From Bacilli bacterium (GTDB lineage Bacteria > Bacillota_I > Bacilli_A > RF39 > UBA660): DNA of 64,000 bases. Position numbers and translations under genes: made by a program. This document shows, piece by piece, positions 27,204-35,709 of this stretch; position 1 is the first letter of the stretch, and each line of letters starts with the position of its first letter. The stretch covers positions 226,125 to 290,124 of the forward strand of contig JAFRCK010000023.1 in assembly GCA_017404385.1 (NCBI GenBank), in the 5' to 3' direction. Under the pieces are notes generated by a model, which was given only the letters and a program-made list of their open reading frames with translations, was not told the origin of the DNA and did no database searches.

Positions 27204-27429
27204 TATTAAATGCTCTTCTAATCGCAGCCTCTTCGTTAGGTCTTTCTTGTATTAATTTATTAATATAATTATCAGTAAATCCCATACCTTCCCTTATCAT
27301 TTTATTGCCTTTATCAAATACAGCAAATTTAGTTTTATAAGCGACTTCTTCATCTACTTCTTTATCATCTAAATCATAAAAAGCTATTACTGTATATGTA
27401 CCATCATTATTATCAACTCTCTTAATCAT
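27190..27429 (-). CDS. Small protein downstream of the large toxin-like gene; candidate immunity protein
   Basis: 79 residues, soluble and acidic in the first half (DLDDKEVDEEVAY), ending AAIRRAFNRPKK. AGGAGGT site; begins 9 bases after the stop of the 1389-residue protein and shares its terminator. No family recognised. The immunity role is inferred only from position next to a predicted toxin. A chaperone or unrelated role is equally open. Confidence 0.6.
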   Translation of the reverse strand: MIKRVDNNDGTYTVIAFYDLDDKEVDEEVAYKTKFAVFDKGNKMIREGMGFTDNYINKLIQERPNEEAAIRRAFNRPKK

Positions 27430-27438
27430 ATAAACCTC

Positions 27439-30400
27439 CTACTCATTAAATTCATTATAGAAATCCGGCATATTCTTTTTAAAGAACGCCGCTCTATTAG
27501 GAAAGTTTGCCTCAAAAGACTTTCTTCCATATTGTTTTAAATATCTGCCTGCTTCTGCGAAATCTTCACAATATTGATCATAAGTGCCTTCAAAATTCTT
27601 TACTTTCCATTCTCCATAATCTGATGTATAATTTCCATCTGCTTTAACAGCGTTTTTATATTCTGATGAATTTGAATAATCACAATAATAACCATCCGTA
27701 ATATGAAGAGATTCATGAACCAAGAATGGTTTAACCTCTACCGCATCTAAGTATATAGAGGCTGGATAAACTGTTAATACTCCTGGATTTCCTCCTGCAG
27801 AATATAAAGCTACTCCATATGCTGCATTATTAGGATTTAATTCTTCATATGTCTTTTCAGAGAAAACTACATATTTAAAGTTACCACTTAATGAAGGATT
27901 TTCCTCATTCACTTCTACTAGCATATTGGTTGTATCCCAAGCTCTTAAACCAAATTCAGTTTCACTAGGAATATATATTTCCAACCCTTTATATTCGAAT
28001 ACAAATTCACCATTTTCAGTATATGTAATCAAAGTACTTTCTTCCCTAAAATTATATAAATCATATCTATGAATCATATCTGTATCTGTTCTATTAATCT
28101 CATGATCTAAATATCTTTCTTTATTATTAAGTTTTATGTTATATGACTCATCCTCTGTTAAACCTAATTCATTATTTGAATCAAAAGCCTTGTCATATAA
28201 GTAATCTAATAATTGCTCATCTTTTTTTGCTTTTAAAGTAGAATCTCTTAATAAATTATCATCTTTTGATATAAGTAATATATCTGAATCACTATAATTT
28301 AATGATTTTAATTTTGATTCAAACGAATTTCTACCATTTTTATAATCATTTAATAATTTCAAATATTCTTCTTTACTTAAAGAAGGATCTTTACTGTTGT
28401 ATTTTTCTGCCAAGAACTCTAAATCAAGATCAAATGCTTCATATGTATCATAGAATGCTTGTTCACCTATTTTATTAATAAGAGTTTCTTTAGCGTTATA
28501 ATAAGAATTAATTGTTTCGCTAGATATACCGTTTCTCTCATTAGTTAACACATCATCAAGTTTAATATATACTTTTCCTTTTCCATCTACATAGAACTCT
28601 AAATATAACTCACTATCTCCATTTTCATTATTTTTATAAGCTATACCCTTATATTCACCAAGTTCATCGAAATTAACACCATTACCAAATTCTTGAGTAT
28701 ATGCACTATATAATAAGTATTTCTCTGCTATCATTTTAACATCATTAAATTCTGAATCAGGGAACCTAATATTATCCCATTCATTATTCATAATATCATC
28801 AACTAATTCTTCTACTTTAATCTTGGTTGCTTCTTCTCTAGAAATTCCTTTTTCAGCCATTATACTATCTATTTCATGGCCATAATAGTTTTCGGCTAAG
28901 TCTTGTAAAGTACTATAATACTCTTCTTTAACAGTATTGAATCCTCGTAATCTCTGTTTTTGATTAACTACATTTTCTAAATCAGTTTTTAAATTAAACA
29001 TTTTCATATCTACCATGCCATACATTAAGTCTCTGTATTCGACATATTCTTTTGTTACTTTTTCAATTAATTGATCTAATTTTTTAGAATCTAATTCCCC
29101 ATTCATAAAATCATTTAATACATCATTATCTGAATATTTTAATATAAAATCTATTTCTACACTACGATAACCATTTTCATAAAGTTTATTTACTATTTCA
29201 TCTTTTGCTTTATTATATTTTTGTATTTGGCTTTTTTCAAACTCAATATCAGTATTATGTAAATCTGATAAAGTTTTAGCAGCTGAATCTATATCATTTT
29301 CAAGCATATCTGTATATGCTTTATCATATTTCAAAGTTTCTGGAATAACATCTTCTTCTAGTGATTTATAATGCAATGAACTAGATTGATAAGCTTCAGA
29401 ACCATTTTCTAATGCAGTAGTTAAATCTTCACCTAATAAAGGTGCTAAATCTTCCCATGTAGCATCTTTTTTAAATGCATTATTAATAGTATCTTCATCA
29501 AGATTCTTTACTATATCTTCCGTATTAACATTATAGGTTTTACCATTAATCTTAACTTCAATAATTTGATGTGCACCATTCGCTCCAACATCTATAAGAG
29601 CACCCATCAATGATGCTTGAACAGAACCAATTGATACTGTCTCGAAATCTATTTCTTCACCAGTAAATATTGATGCAGTAATAGATTCTATCCATACTTG
29701 AGAACCTTCTTCAAACATTTCACTTGCTATATCAGTTAATTCCATACCATACTCATTACTTAAATAAGGAATACGGCCCATAAAGAATTGTAATGAACTT
29801 TCACTAAATCCTATTACAAAACCATATAGCATTGCTTCTGGTTCAGTTAAACCTAATTCTTGTAATGCACGTGCTTTTGCATTACCCATTGAAGATAAAC
29901 CTATTCCAACTGCACCACCAAATGCTCCATAGGCATATAATAATTCATTAGGAACATTAAGTCCTAAAGAAATATTTCTGGTTAATGCAATTTCTAAATA
30001 AATCATTGATAAATTACCAGCACCTTCACCTACAATTGCTTCTGCTTGCAATATACCACCATAATCATTATATTTTATAAATTCATTAAAGTAATCATCT
30101 GCATAATCGTCAGCACTTTTATGTCTATCATGATTAAAATTATTTAAAAACCCTTTTACATGCTTTTTACATGCTATATACCAAGATGTAAGAGGAACAT
30201 CTATCATTAATGAAAAATCTACATAATCTTTATATACTCCTGATTCATACATTGATGCCTCTAATAAGGCATATTGATCAGAATTTAAAAATAATTGTAA
30301 CCCCTTTGATCTATTTATATTATCAACTATACTTACAAGAAACTTATCTGCTTCTGCTTGCCCTACATTTTGAACTAAATAGTGGTATAGATTTTTCTCT

Positions 30401-31608
30401 TCTTCTGTAGCATATAGTGAAAAATCTTCTACATCTAATTCATATCCATCACTTAATCTAATAATTGAATGAAAATTATTTTTTTCATAATCTGCCAAAA
30501 CATCATATTTTGATTTATTACTTAAATCTTCTTCAGGCATTTCATATGTTTCTAGGTTTTTATATTCTTCTATAAACTTCTTATATTCATCAGTTGCAAC
30601 ATATTCTGCATATTCATACAAAGGAAATTCTAATTTTAAAATATCTGACTTTCCTTCTAAAATTTCTTTTAGTTCCTCTAAACGTTTTATTCTATCTTCT
30701 AATTCATAATACCTATCAGAATATTCTGCATGACCTGATTGATGAGCTGCATAAGGTCCATCAGCAACAAGAGTTATTTCATTTTTTATTTCTTCTTTTA
30801 ACCGTTCTATTTCTTTATCTATATCATTATTTAATACATCTAAATTCTTTATAGCTTCACTAACTACCAATAATCTTTCATCATCAGTCATACCATCATA
30901 GAATTTTAAAGAATCCATAAACTTATTATATGAATCTCTGCATGAATCATTACATAAAAGATCTGCATAAATAAAAATATCATTAGACCTCTTCATTTCA
31001 TTTAATATAGTAGCTAAATCATTTCTAATTAATTCTTTTTGTGCGATTATGTCAGCATTTGCTGTTGGACTTAATCTTAATTCTTCTAATTCTTTATCTA
31101 GTTCAGCAATAGTTTTTTCATAATTTTCAGCCAACTCTTTTGCTTTTAATAGTGATTTAGCATGATCTGGTATCTCATATGAACCTCCTGCAAAAATATC
31201 TTCAGATGAATCATTTTGGCTTGTTTCACTATTATTTAAAATATTGATAATATCTTCAGCCTCTTTTATTATTACCTTATTTTTATCTACAAATTGACTT
31301 AGTAAAAAATTAGTGTCATGATCTTTGATACCTATTACTCTTCCTGATTGTAAAGATTTTTCTAAATTAGAGAACTCTTCTATATAATTAGACAACCAAC
31401 TATCAATATTTTTATATCCATTTTCAATTCTATTATAATACTCAGATATAGTATCCCTCATTTTGATAATTGCAGAATCAGAACAATTAAATAAATCACT
31501 CTTAAAAAACACATTACTTCTAGTGTTCGTAAAATTAGAATACTCCCCCTCAAATGTATTCCTATAATTCTTTAAGTTGTCAATGTTAATTATATATGAA
31601 TCTCTCAT
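27439..31608 (-). CDS. Giant polymorphic toxin-like protein with C-terminal HExxH metalloprotease domain
   Basis: 1389 residues from the ATG at 31608, spaced well from AAGAGG; a GTG two codons earlier overlaps the site. No signal peptide. Residues ~1-95 form a helical region with SDSAIIKMRDTISEYY and IDSWLSNYIEEF, like the WXG100/LXG-type export regions of type VII substrates. Then come long charged coiled-coil stretches, a hydrophobic Gly/Ala-rich region (~515-690) and a C-terminal domain with VHESLH (His1298-His1302) and EDFAEAGRYL about 50 residues later. That is the arrangement of anthrax-lethal-factor-like (M34/PPEP) zinc proteases, with the third ligand in ExFAE. A TATAAT at 31633-31638 directs it. 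No secretion genes are in the window. The toxin call is inference. Confidence 0.7.
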   Translation of the reverse strand: MRDSYIINIDNLKNYRNTFEGEYSNFTNTRSNVFFKSDLFNCSDSAIIKMRDTISEYYNRIENGYKNIDSWLSNYIEEFSNLEKSLQSGRVIGIKDHDTNFLLSQFVDKNKVIIKEAEDIINILNNSETSQNDSSEDIFAGGSYEIPDHAKSLLKAKELAENYEKTIAELDKELEELRLSPTANADIIAQKELIRNDLATILNEMKRSNDIFIYADLLCNDSCRDSYNKFMDSLKFYDGMTDDERLLVVSEAIKNLDVLNNDIDKEIERLKEEIKNEITLVADGPYAAHQSGHAEYSDRYYELEDRIKRLEELKEILEGKSDILKLEFPLYEYAEYVATDEYKKFIEEYKNLETYEMPEEDLSNKSKYDVLADYEKNNFHSIIRLSDGYELDVEDFSLYATEEEKNLYHYLVQNVGQAEADKFLVSIVDNINRSKGLQLFLNSDQYALLEASMYESGVYKDYVDFSLMIDVPLTSWYIACKKHVKGFLNNFNHDRHKSADDYADDYFNEFIKYNDYGGILQAEAIVGEGAGNLSMIYLEIALTRNISLGLNVPNELLYAYGAFGGAVGIGLSSMGNAKARALQELGLTEPEAMLYGFVIGFSESSLQFFMGRIPYLSNEYGMELTDIASEMFEEGSQVWIESITASIFTGEEIDFETVSIGSVQASLMGALIDVGANGAHQIIEVKINGKTYNVNTEDIVKNLDEDTINNAFKKDATWEDLAPLLGEDLTTALENGSEAYQSSSLHYKSLEEDVIPETLKYDKAYTDMLENDIDSAAKTLSDLHNTDIEFEKSQIQKYNKAKDEIVNKLYENGYRSVEIDFILKYSDNDVLNDFMNGELDSKKLDQLIEKVTKEYVEYRDLMYGMVDMKMFNLKTDLENVVNQKQRLRGFNTVKEEYYSTLQDLAENYYGHEIDSIMAEKGISREEATKIKVEELVDDIMNNEWDNIRFPDSEFNDVKMIAEKYLLYSAYTQEFGNGVNFDELGEYKGIAYKNNENGDSELYLEFYVDGKGKVYIKLDDVLTNERNGISSETINSYYNAKETLINKIGEQAFYDTYEAFDLDLEFLAEKYNSKDPSLSKEEYLKLLNDYKNGRNSFESKLKSLNYSDSDILLISKDDNLLRDSTLKAKKDEQLLDYLYDKAFDSNNELGLTEDESYNIKLNNKERYLDHEINRTDTDMIHRYDLYNFREESTLITYTENGEFVFEYKGLEIYIPSETEFGLRAWDTTNMLVEVNEENPSLSGNFKYVVFSEKTYEELNPNNAAYGVALYSAGGNPGVLTVYPASIYLDAVEVKPFLVHESLHITDGYYCDYSNSSEYKNAVKADGNYTSDYGEWKVKNFEGTYDQYCEDFAEAGRYLKQYGRKSFEANFPNRAAFFKKNMPDFYNEFNE

Positions 31609-31654
31609 AGACACCTCTTTGTATATATCTTTATTATACTACTATTTTTGAAAT

Positions 31655-31682
31655 AAAAAAAGAGATTATTTAATAATCTCTT
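31655..31682 (-). terminator. Terminator of hipA-like/tcdA unit
   Basis: 11-bp stem (31660-31670 with 31672-31682) at the tcdA stop with a T run that leads directly into the promoter region of the toxin gene. Confidence 0.8.
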
Positions 31683-32337
31683 TAATAACATAATCCGCTA
31701 AATATAGACCAGCTGCATTAGTTAAAGGTGAATAACTACCTATAACATCTTTAGTATCTACTCCCTTTTCAGTACTAGATAAAACTGGCACTTTAGAATT
31801 AATATTATCTTCTTTTAATTTTTTTCTAATTACTTTAGCAATCTTATCATAACAAGTATCTTTTATATCCATTATTCTTAGTTTAGATAAATCTAATTTC
31901 TTACCCATACCCATAGAAGATATAAAAGGTATATTTATATCAATACATTTTTTTATTATTAGTATTTTAGTACTAACTGTATCACATGCATCTATTACAA
32001 AGTCATATTTATTTTTAAATAATAAATCTATATTATCTTTAGTAATAAAATCAGTTATTTTAGTTATTTTAACGTTTTTATTAATGTCTTTTAATCTATT
32101 TTCAAACGCGTCTGTTTTATTCATATTAATTGTTGAATCAAGCGCAATTATTTGTCTATTTTTATTACTTTCTTCAACAGTATCATTATCTACAATAGTA
32201 ATAGTTTCTATACCATTTCTTATTAGTGTTTCACAGGCAATTCCACCAACACCACCAAGTCCAATAATTAATATATTTGATTTTTTTAATTTATCTAATT
32301 TATCCTTGCCAATTAATCGTTCTAACCTATCAAACAT
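31666..32337 (-). CDS. tcdA: ThiF/TcdA family adenylyltransferase (YrvM-like)
   Basis: 223 residues. E1-like Rossmann fold with NILIIGLGGVGGIACETLIRNG, the ATP-site VDNDTVEESNKNRQ and DACDTVSTK. Best fit is tRNA threonylcarbamoyladenosine dehydratase TcdA, which cyclises t6A. In B. subtilis the homologue yrvM lies next to the 6S RNA gene bsrA and aspS, matching this neighbourhood. Other ThiF-family roles cannot be fully excluded. Confidence 0.87.
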   Translation of the reverse strand: MFDRLERLIGKDKLDKLKKSNILIIGLGGVGGIACETLIRNGIETITIVDNDTVEESNKNRQIIALDSTINMNKTDAFENRLKDINKNVKITKITDFITKDNIDLLFKNKYDFVIDACDTVSTKILIIKKCIDINIPFISSMGMGKKLDLSKLRIMDIKDTCYDKIAKVIRKKLKEDNINSKVPVLSSTEKGVDTKDVIGSYSPLTNAAGLYLADYVIKEIIK

Positions 32338-32347
32338 ATTAACCTCC

Positions 32348-33151
32348 TTATAAATCTTTCTCTATTTTTTTCTTGTTTTTAAGTAACAACTTTTTTGTAT
32401 CATTTTTCTTTTTATCTGGTAAAAAATAATCAATTCTATCTTCTACTCTACAAAGTATATTATCTATGTTTTTATTAGATATAATTTCCAGTTTTTCTCT
32501 AACAAGTTCACTTCTTTTATATTTTAATATAAATTTTCTAAAAATATTATTATATCTTAATGGATCTAAAAAGAAATTTTTTAAATCATCATCTTTTGAA
32601 ACTGATAATCTATAAAAGCCATGATTAATTGAAGTATCACTTAATACTTTTTCATTATCATAAACTGGTGACAATCTAATACCAAAATCATCCTTTATAA
32701 ACCCAATGTTATTTTCATGCCTATCACAATTTCCAGTTAATACATCAAATATAAATACATTTATCAATTCTTCAAATAATTCTTCATTTAAATGTTCTTT
32801 ATAAAAATCTAAATTATTATAATCAACGCTATTAAACAGTTTGTCTTCATTGTTATTAAATACTTTTTCCATTAAATTATATCCAGTATAAAACATTTCA
32901 CCAGGTTTAATAAAATTCTTTGAAATTACACCTCTAAATCCATGAAAAAAGCCTAAATCGTAGTGAGCGCAATCAATACCATAATCTTTTGCGAATTCTT
33001 CTGCGATTAATTCATTATAAACATCATATTGAGATTTATCAAATTTAAAAAAACATTTACTATCATTATAATTAAATGAAAAGAACATGTAATCTCTTAA
33101 CATTCTAGAATCTACATAATCATCAAGTAAAATAAAGCCTTCTTTTCTCAT
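32348..33151 (-). CDS. Stand-alone HipA-type protein kinase
   Basis: 267 residues, much shorter than HipA (~440) and lacking the HipA N-terminal subdomain. The kinase core is visible: CFFKFD with Lys36, YNE with Glu47, the catalytic loop GNCDRHENN (Asp143, Asn147), then SPVYDNE (Asp165) as the metal-binding DFG equivalent. Closest in layout to small HipA/CtkA-like Ser/Thr kinases. No HipB antitoxin or other helix-turn-helix gene is adjacent. It is cotranscribed with tcdA (10-base gap) from its own promoter and interrupts the usual 6S RNA-yrvM adjacency. Target unknown. Confidence 0.75.
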   Translation of the reverse strand: MRKEGFILLDDYVDSRMLRDYMFFSFNYNDSKCFFKFDKSQYDVYNELIAEEFAKDYGIDCAHYDLGFFHGFRGVISKNFIKPGEMFYTGYNLMEKVFNNNEDKLFNSVDYNNLDFYKEHLNEELFEELINVFIFDVLTGNCDRHENNIGFIKDDFGIRLSPVYDNEKVLSDTSINHGFYRLSVSKDDDLKNFFLDPLRYNNIFRKFILKYKRSELVREKLEIISNKNIDNILCRVEDRIDYFLPDKKKNDTKKLLLKNKKKIEKDL

Positions 33152-33175
33152 TCATATCCCCTCAATTTAGCAGTT

Positions 33176-33204
33176 ATATTATCATATCGATATTTTTTTG
33201 TCAA
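33176..33204 (-). promoter_or_regulatory. Promoter of hipA-like/tcdA with a palindrome in its spacer
   Basis: TTGACA (33199-33204), 17 bases, TAATAT (33176-33181). The -35 starts in the T run of the 6S RNA terminator. The spacer holds the 10-base palindrome ATATCGATAT (33184-33193), a possible operator. Confidence 0.75.
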
Positions 33205-33378
33205 AAAAAAGAGCCTATAAAATAGTAGCTCCGATAAACCTACACGTATGTGCAGGTGGGCATCCCATAATAGATTTTAGGATTCTCGTTAATAACAAGC
33301 ATTCAACACCATCTACTAATTCTGATTCCCTTATTTTAATTTTAGTGGGTTTTATGTGAAACTACCATAATATAGGTA
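33203..33378 (-). ncRNA. ssrS: 6S RNA
   Basis: A ~176-base non-coding unit. Its 5' end (CCTATATTATGGTAG, 33362-33376) pairs with its 3' end (CTACTATTTTATAGG) over ~15 bp with two mismatches, giving the long closing stem of 6S RNA. The interior contains a further imperfect duplex and the sequence GGGATGCCCACCTGCA, similar to the CCCACC region of Firmicute 6S RNAs. It ends in a T run. The gene lies between aspS and the yrvM/tcdA homologue, the same place as bsrA in B. subtilis. 6S RNA mimics an open promoter and binds sigma-A RNA polymerase. Confidence 0.85.
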
Positions 33379-33383
33379 CTTTC

Positions 33384-33412
33384 AATATAACATTAAAAAA
33401 TAAAAAAGTAAA
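33384..33412 (-). promoter_or_regulatory. Promoter of the 6S RNA gene
   Basis: TTTACT (33407-33412), 17 bases, TATATT (33384-33389); start expected near 33378. The -35 box is part of the aspS terminator hairpin. Confidence 0.65.
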
Positions 33413-33428
33413 GTATTTCTTTACTTTT
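33394..33428 (-). terminator. Terminator of aspS
   Basis: Stem AAAGTAAAG/CTTTACTTT with a T-rich tail just past the aspS stop; it shares bases with the 6S promoter. Confidence 0.75.
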
Positions 33429-33429
33429 T

Positions 33430-34722
33430 TTATGGATTTATTCTATTTGGTCCTCTAAAGATAAACATAGTTTCTTTTAATGATGGTAAGCAAAGAAGTA
33501 ACATTGTTAATCTATCTAATCCTATACCAAAACCTCCATGAGGTGGACATCCATATTTAAAGAAGTCCATATAGAATTCAACATCTTTACCTAATCCTTT
33601 TTCTTTAGCTTGTTTTGCAAGTACATCATATCTATGTTCTCTAAGTGATCCTGATGTTATTTCTGTACCTCTCCATATAAGATCATATCCAATTGGATTA
33701 CCATCATTATCTCTCATATGATAGAATGGTCTTTTTTTAGAAGAAAAGCCAGTTACAAATATAAATTCTGAACCAAATTTTTCAATTGCGTATTTAGTTA
33801 TTAAACTTTCTGTTTCATTATTCATATCTCCAACATCTTCTTTTGGTATTTCATAACCATATCTTTCATGTAATTCTTTATATAAATCTTGTAAATCTAT
33901 TCTTGGAAATGGTTTAGTTGGAATAATTACTTCAGTATCAAATAAATCATTTATTTCATTTTCATATTTTTCTTTTACTTTAGTTAAACCCGCGATTAAT
34001 AAATCTTCTTCTAAACTCATTACTTCTTCTATATTCTCTGGATACGCAAATTCAACGTCAAATCCAGTATATTCAGTAGCGTGTCTATATGTATTTGAAT
34101 TCTCCGCTCTAAATACTGGAGCTACTTCAAATACTCTTTCAAGTCCACTAGAAATAGCCATTTGTTTATAGAATTGTGGACTTTGAGCTAAATATGCTTT
34201 TCTATCAAAATAATTTACTTCAAATACTTCAGACCCTGATTCAGAAGCCGCTCCTATTAATTTTGGAGTATGTATTTCAGTAAAATCTTGACTGTAAAGA
34301 TATTCTCTCATCCCTTTAACTAATTCACTTTGAATCTTAGTTATTAAACTATTCTTTCTAGTTCTTAAATCTAACCATCTATAATCAAGTCTTGTATCTA
34401 AATTAGCATTTTCTTCTAAAGGTAATGCTTCTGCTTTAGATAATATATTTACGTCTGTTGGTAAAAATTCTTTACCACCTTGTTTAACATATTCCGACAA
34501 GACCATCCTACCTTCAAACTCAAGTACTGAATCCGGTAACACACCATCTAACTTTTTAACTAAATCTTCTTGATTAGCTTTATCAACCGATACTTGAATC
34601 GAACCAGATCTATCTTCTAATATAACAAAGATCATGTACTTAGTATCTCTTACTTTTTTTGCCCATCCTGATATTTTTGTTTCTTTACCTTCTTCTAAAG
34701 AATTTATTAATGTTCTATTCAT
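33430..34722 (-). CDS. aspS: Aspartyl-tRNA synthetase, archaeal/eukaryotic-type
   Basis: 430 residues from the ATG at 34722. Class II synthetase with an N-terminal OB anticodon domain, motif 2 (FRAENSNTYRHATEYTGFDVE) and motif 3 (GIGLDRLTMLLL). The bacterial AspRS is about 590 residues with an inserted GAD domain; this enzyme lacks it and resembles archaeal AspRS (LAQSPQFYKQM, ELDTRLDYRW-like block). Some such enzymes also charge tRNA-Asn and need GatCAB. I cannot tell from sequence whether this one discriminates. Its start overlaps the preceding gene by 8 bases. Confidence 0.93.
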   Translation of the reverse strand: MNRTLINSLEEGKETKISGWAKKVRDTKYMIFVILEDRSGSIQVSVDKANQEDLVKKLDGVLPDSVLEFEGRMVLSEYVKQGGKEFLPTDVNILSKAEALPLEENANLDTRLDYRWLDLRTRKNSLITKIQSELVKGMREYLYSQDFTEIHTPKLIGAASESGSEVFEVNYFDRKAYLAQSPQFYKQMAISSGLERVFEVAPVFRAENSNTYRHATEYTGFDVEFAYPENIEEVMSLEEDLLIAGLTKVKEKYENEINDLFDTEVIIPTKPFPRIDLQDLYKELHERYGYEIPKEDVGDMNNETESLITKYAIEKFGSEFIFVTGFSSKKRPFYHMRDNDGNPIGYDLIWRGTEITSGSLREHRYDVLAKQAKEKGLGKDVEFYMDFFKYGCPPHGGFGIGLDRLTMLLLCLPSLKETMFIFRGPNRINP

Positions 34723-35074
34723 TCTTATCATTCCCTTCTTTATTTAATAATACTTTTATTTTGCAATTATTATCATTATTTTCTTCTATATTAGATGTCT
34801 TTTCTAATTCAAATATTGAAACTAAATTTTCAATTTCCCTATATAGTTTAATAAACTCTCTTATTAATGGAATAAGTTCCTGATCATTAGTAGATAATCT
34901 AGTTAAATTAATAAAAGTAAATTCATACTTATCTAAAAATTTATGTAATTCTTCAGTATTTTTTTCGTTAACAAAATCCATCAAGCACTTCTTAGGTTTA
35001 TTATCTTTAGACTTATCAATTATATATTTTAAATATACTTTTAATTCAAAATTTTCATTAGAAAATGGTTTCAT
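34715..35074 (-). CDS. Hypothetical protein between nth and aspS
   Basis: 119 residues, charged, helical, with a Lys/Asn/Glu-rich end. Not recognised. Located 8 bases downstream of nth and overlapping aspS, so it belongs to the hisS-nth-aspS transcript. Confidence 0.65.
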   Translation of the reverse strand: MKPFSNENFELKVYLKYIIDKSKDNKPKKCLMDFVNEKNTEELHKFLDKYEFTFINLTRLSTNDQELIPLIREFIKLYREIENLVSIFELEKTSNIEENNDNNCKIKVLLNKEGNDKNE

Positions 35075-35082
35075 AAATACTC

Positions 35083-35709
35083 CTATTTATTTTTATATTG
35101 TTTACATATATTATTTAATTTACACGTTTCACAAGTAGGATTAATTGCTTTACAATAATATCTTCCAAATAATACTAACTGTAAATGTCTTTTACTCCAA
35201 TTAACTTTTTTAAATATTCTTCTTAAATGCATTTCTACTTCTAATACATCATCATTTGTATTAGCTAGATTAAGTCTTTTAGATACTCTTTCTACATGTG
35301 TATCTACTGCGATAGATGGTTCTATATTTAATTCACCAAACAATACATTAACTGTTTTTCTACCTACCCCAGGTAAAGATTCAAGTATCTTTCTATTATA
35401 TGGTAGTTTTGAATCATATTTATCAACCAAAATTGTAGCAATGCTTTTAACATATTCAGACTTTTTATTAAAATTTCCTAGTGGTCTTATTATTCTTTTT
35501 AAATCATTTATATCAGCATTCCTTAAACTAACTAATGTAGGGTATTTATTATAAAGAATGTTAGTTACTTCATTAACTCTTTTATCAGTAGTTTGAGCAG
35601 ATAACATGACAGAGATTAATAATTCATAATCTTTTGAATAATTAAGTTCACATTTTGGATTAGGAAATAATTCATCTAAATAATTTTCAATTAATTCTAT
35701 TCTTTTCAT
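35083..35709 (-). CDS. nth: Endonuclease III
   Basis: 208 residues. Helix-hairpin-helix LPGVGRKTVNVL with the catalytic Lys, the catalytic Asp in AVDTHVERVSKRL, and a 4Fe-4S cluster motif Cx6Cx2Cx5C at the C-terminus (CKAINPTCETCKLNNIC). Excises oxidised pyrimidines. TAATG overlap with hisS. Confidence 0.97.
   Translation of the reverse strand: MKRIELIENYLDELFPNPKCELNYSKDYELLISVMLSAQTTDKRVNEVTNILYNKYPTLVSLRNADINDLKRIIRPLGNFNKKSEYVKSIATILVDKYDSKLPYNRKILESLPGVGRKTVNVLFGELNIEPSIAVDTHVERVSKRLNLANTNDDVLEVEMHLRRIFKKVNWSKRHLQLVLFGRYYCKAINPTCETCKLNNICKQYKNK

Noticed and set aside
33152..33429. T-box or riboswitch before the hipA-like gene
   Set aside because: The structure has its own promoter and terminator, a long closing stem and aspS/yrvM synteny, which fit 6S RNA better. 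No T-box sequence was seen.
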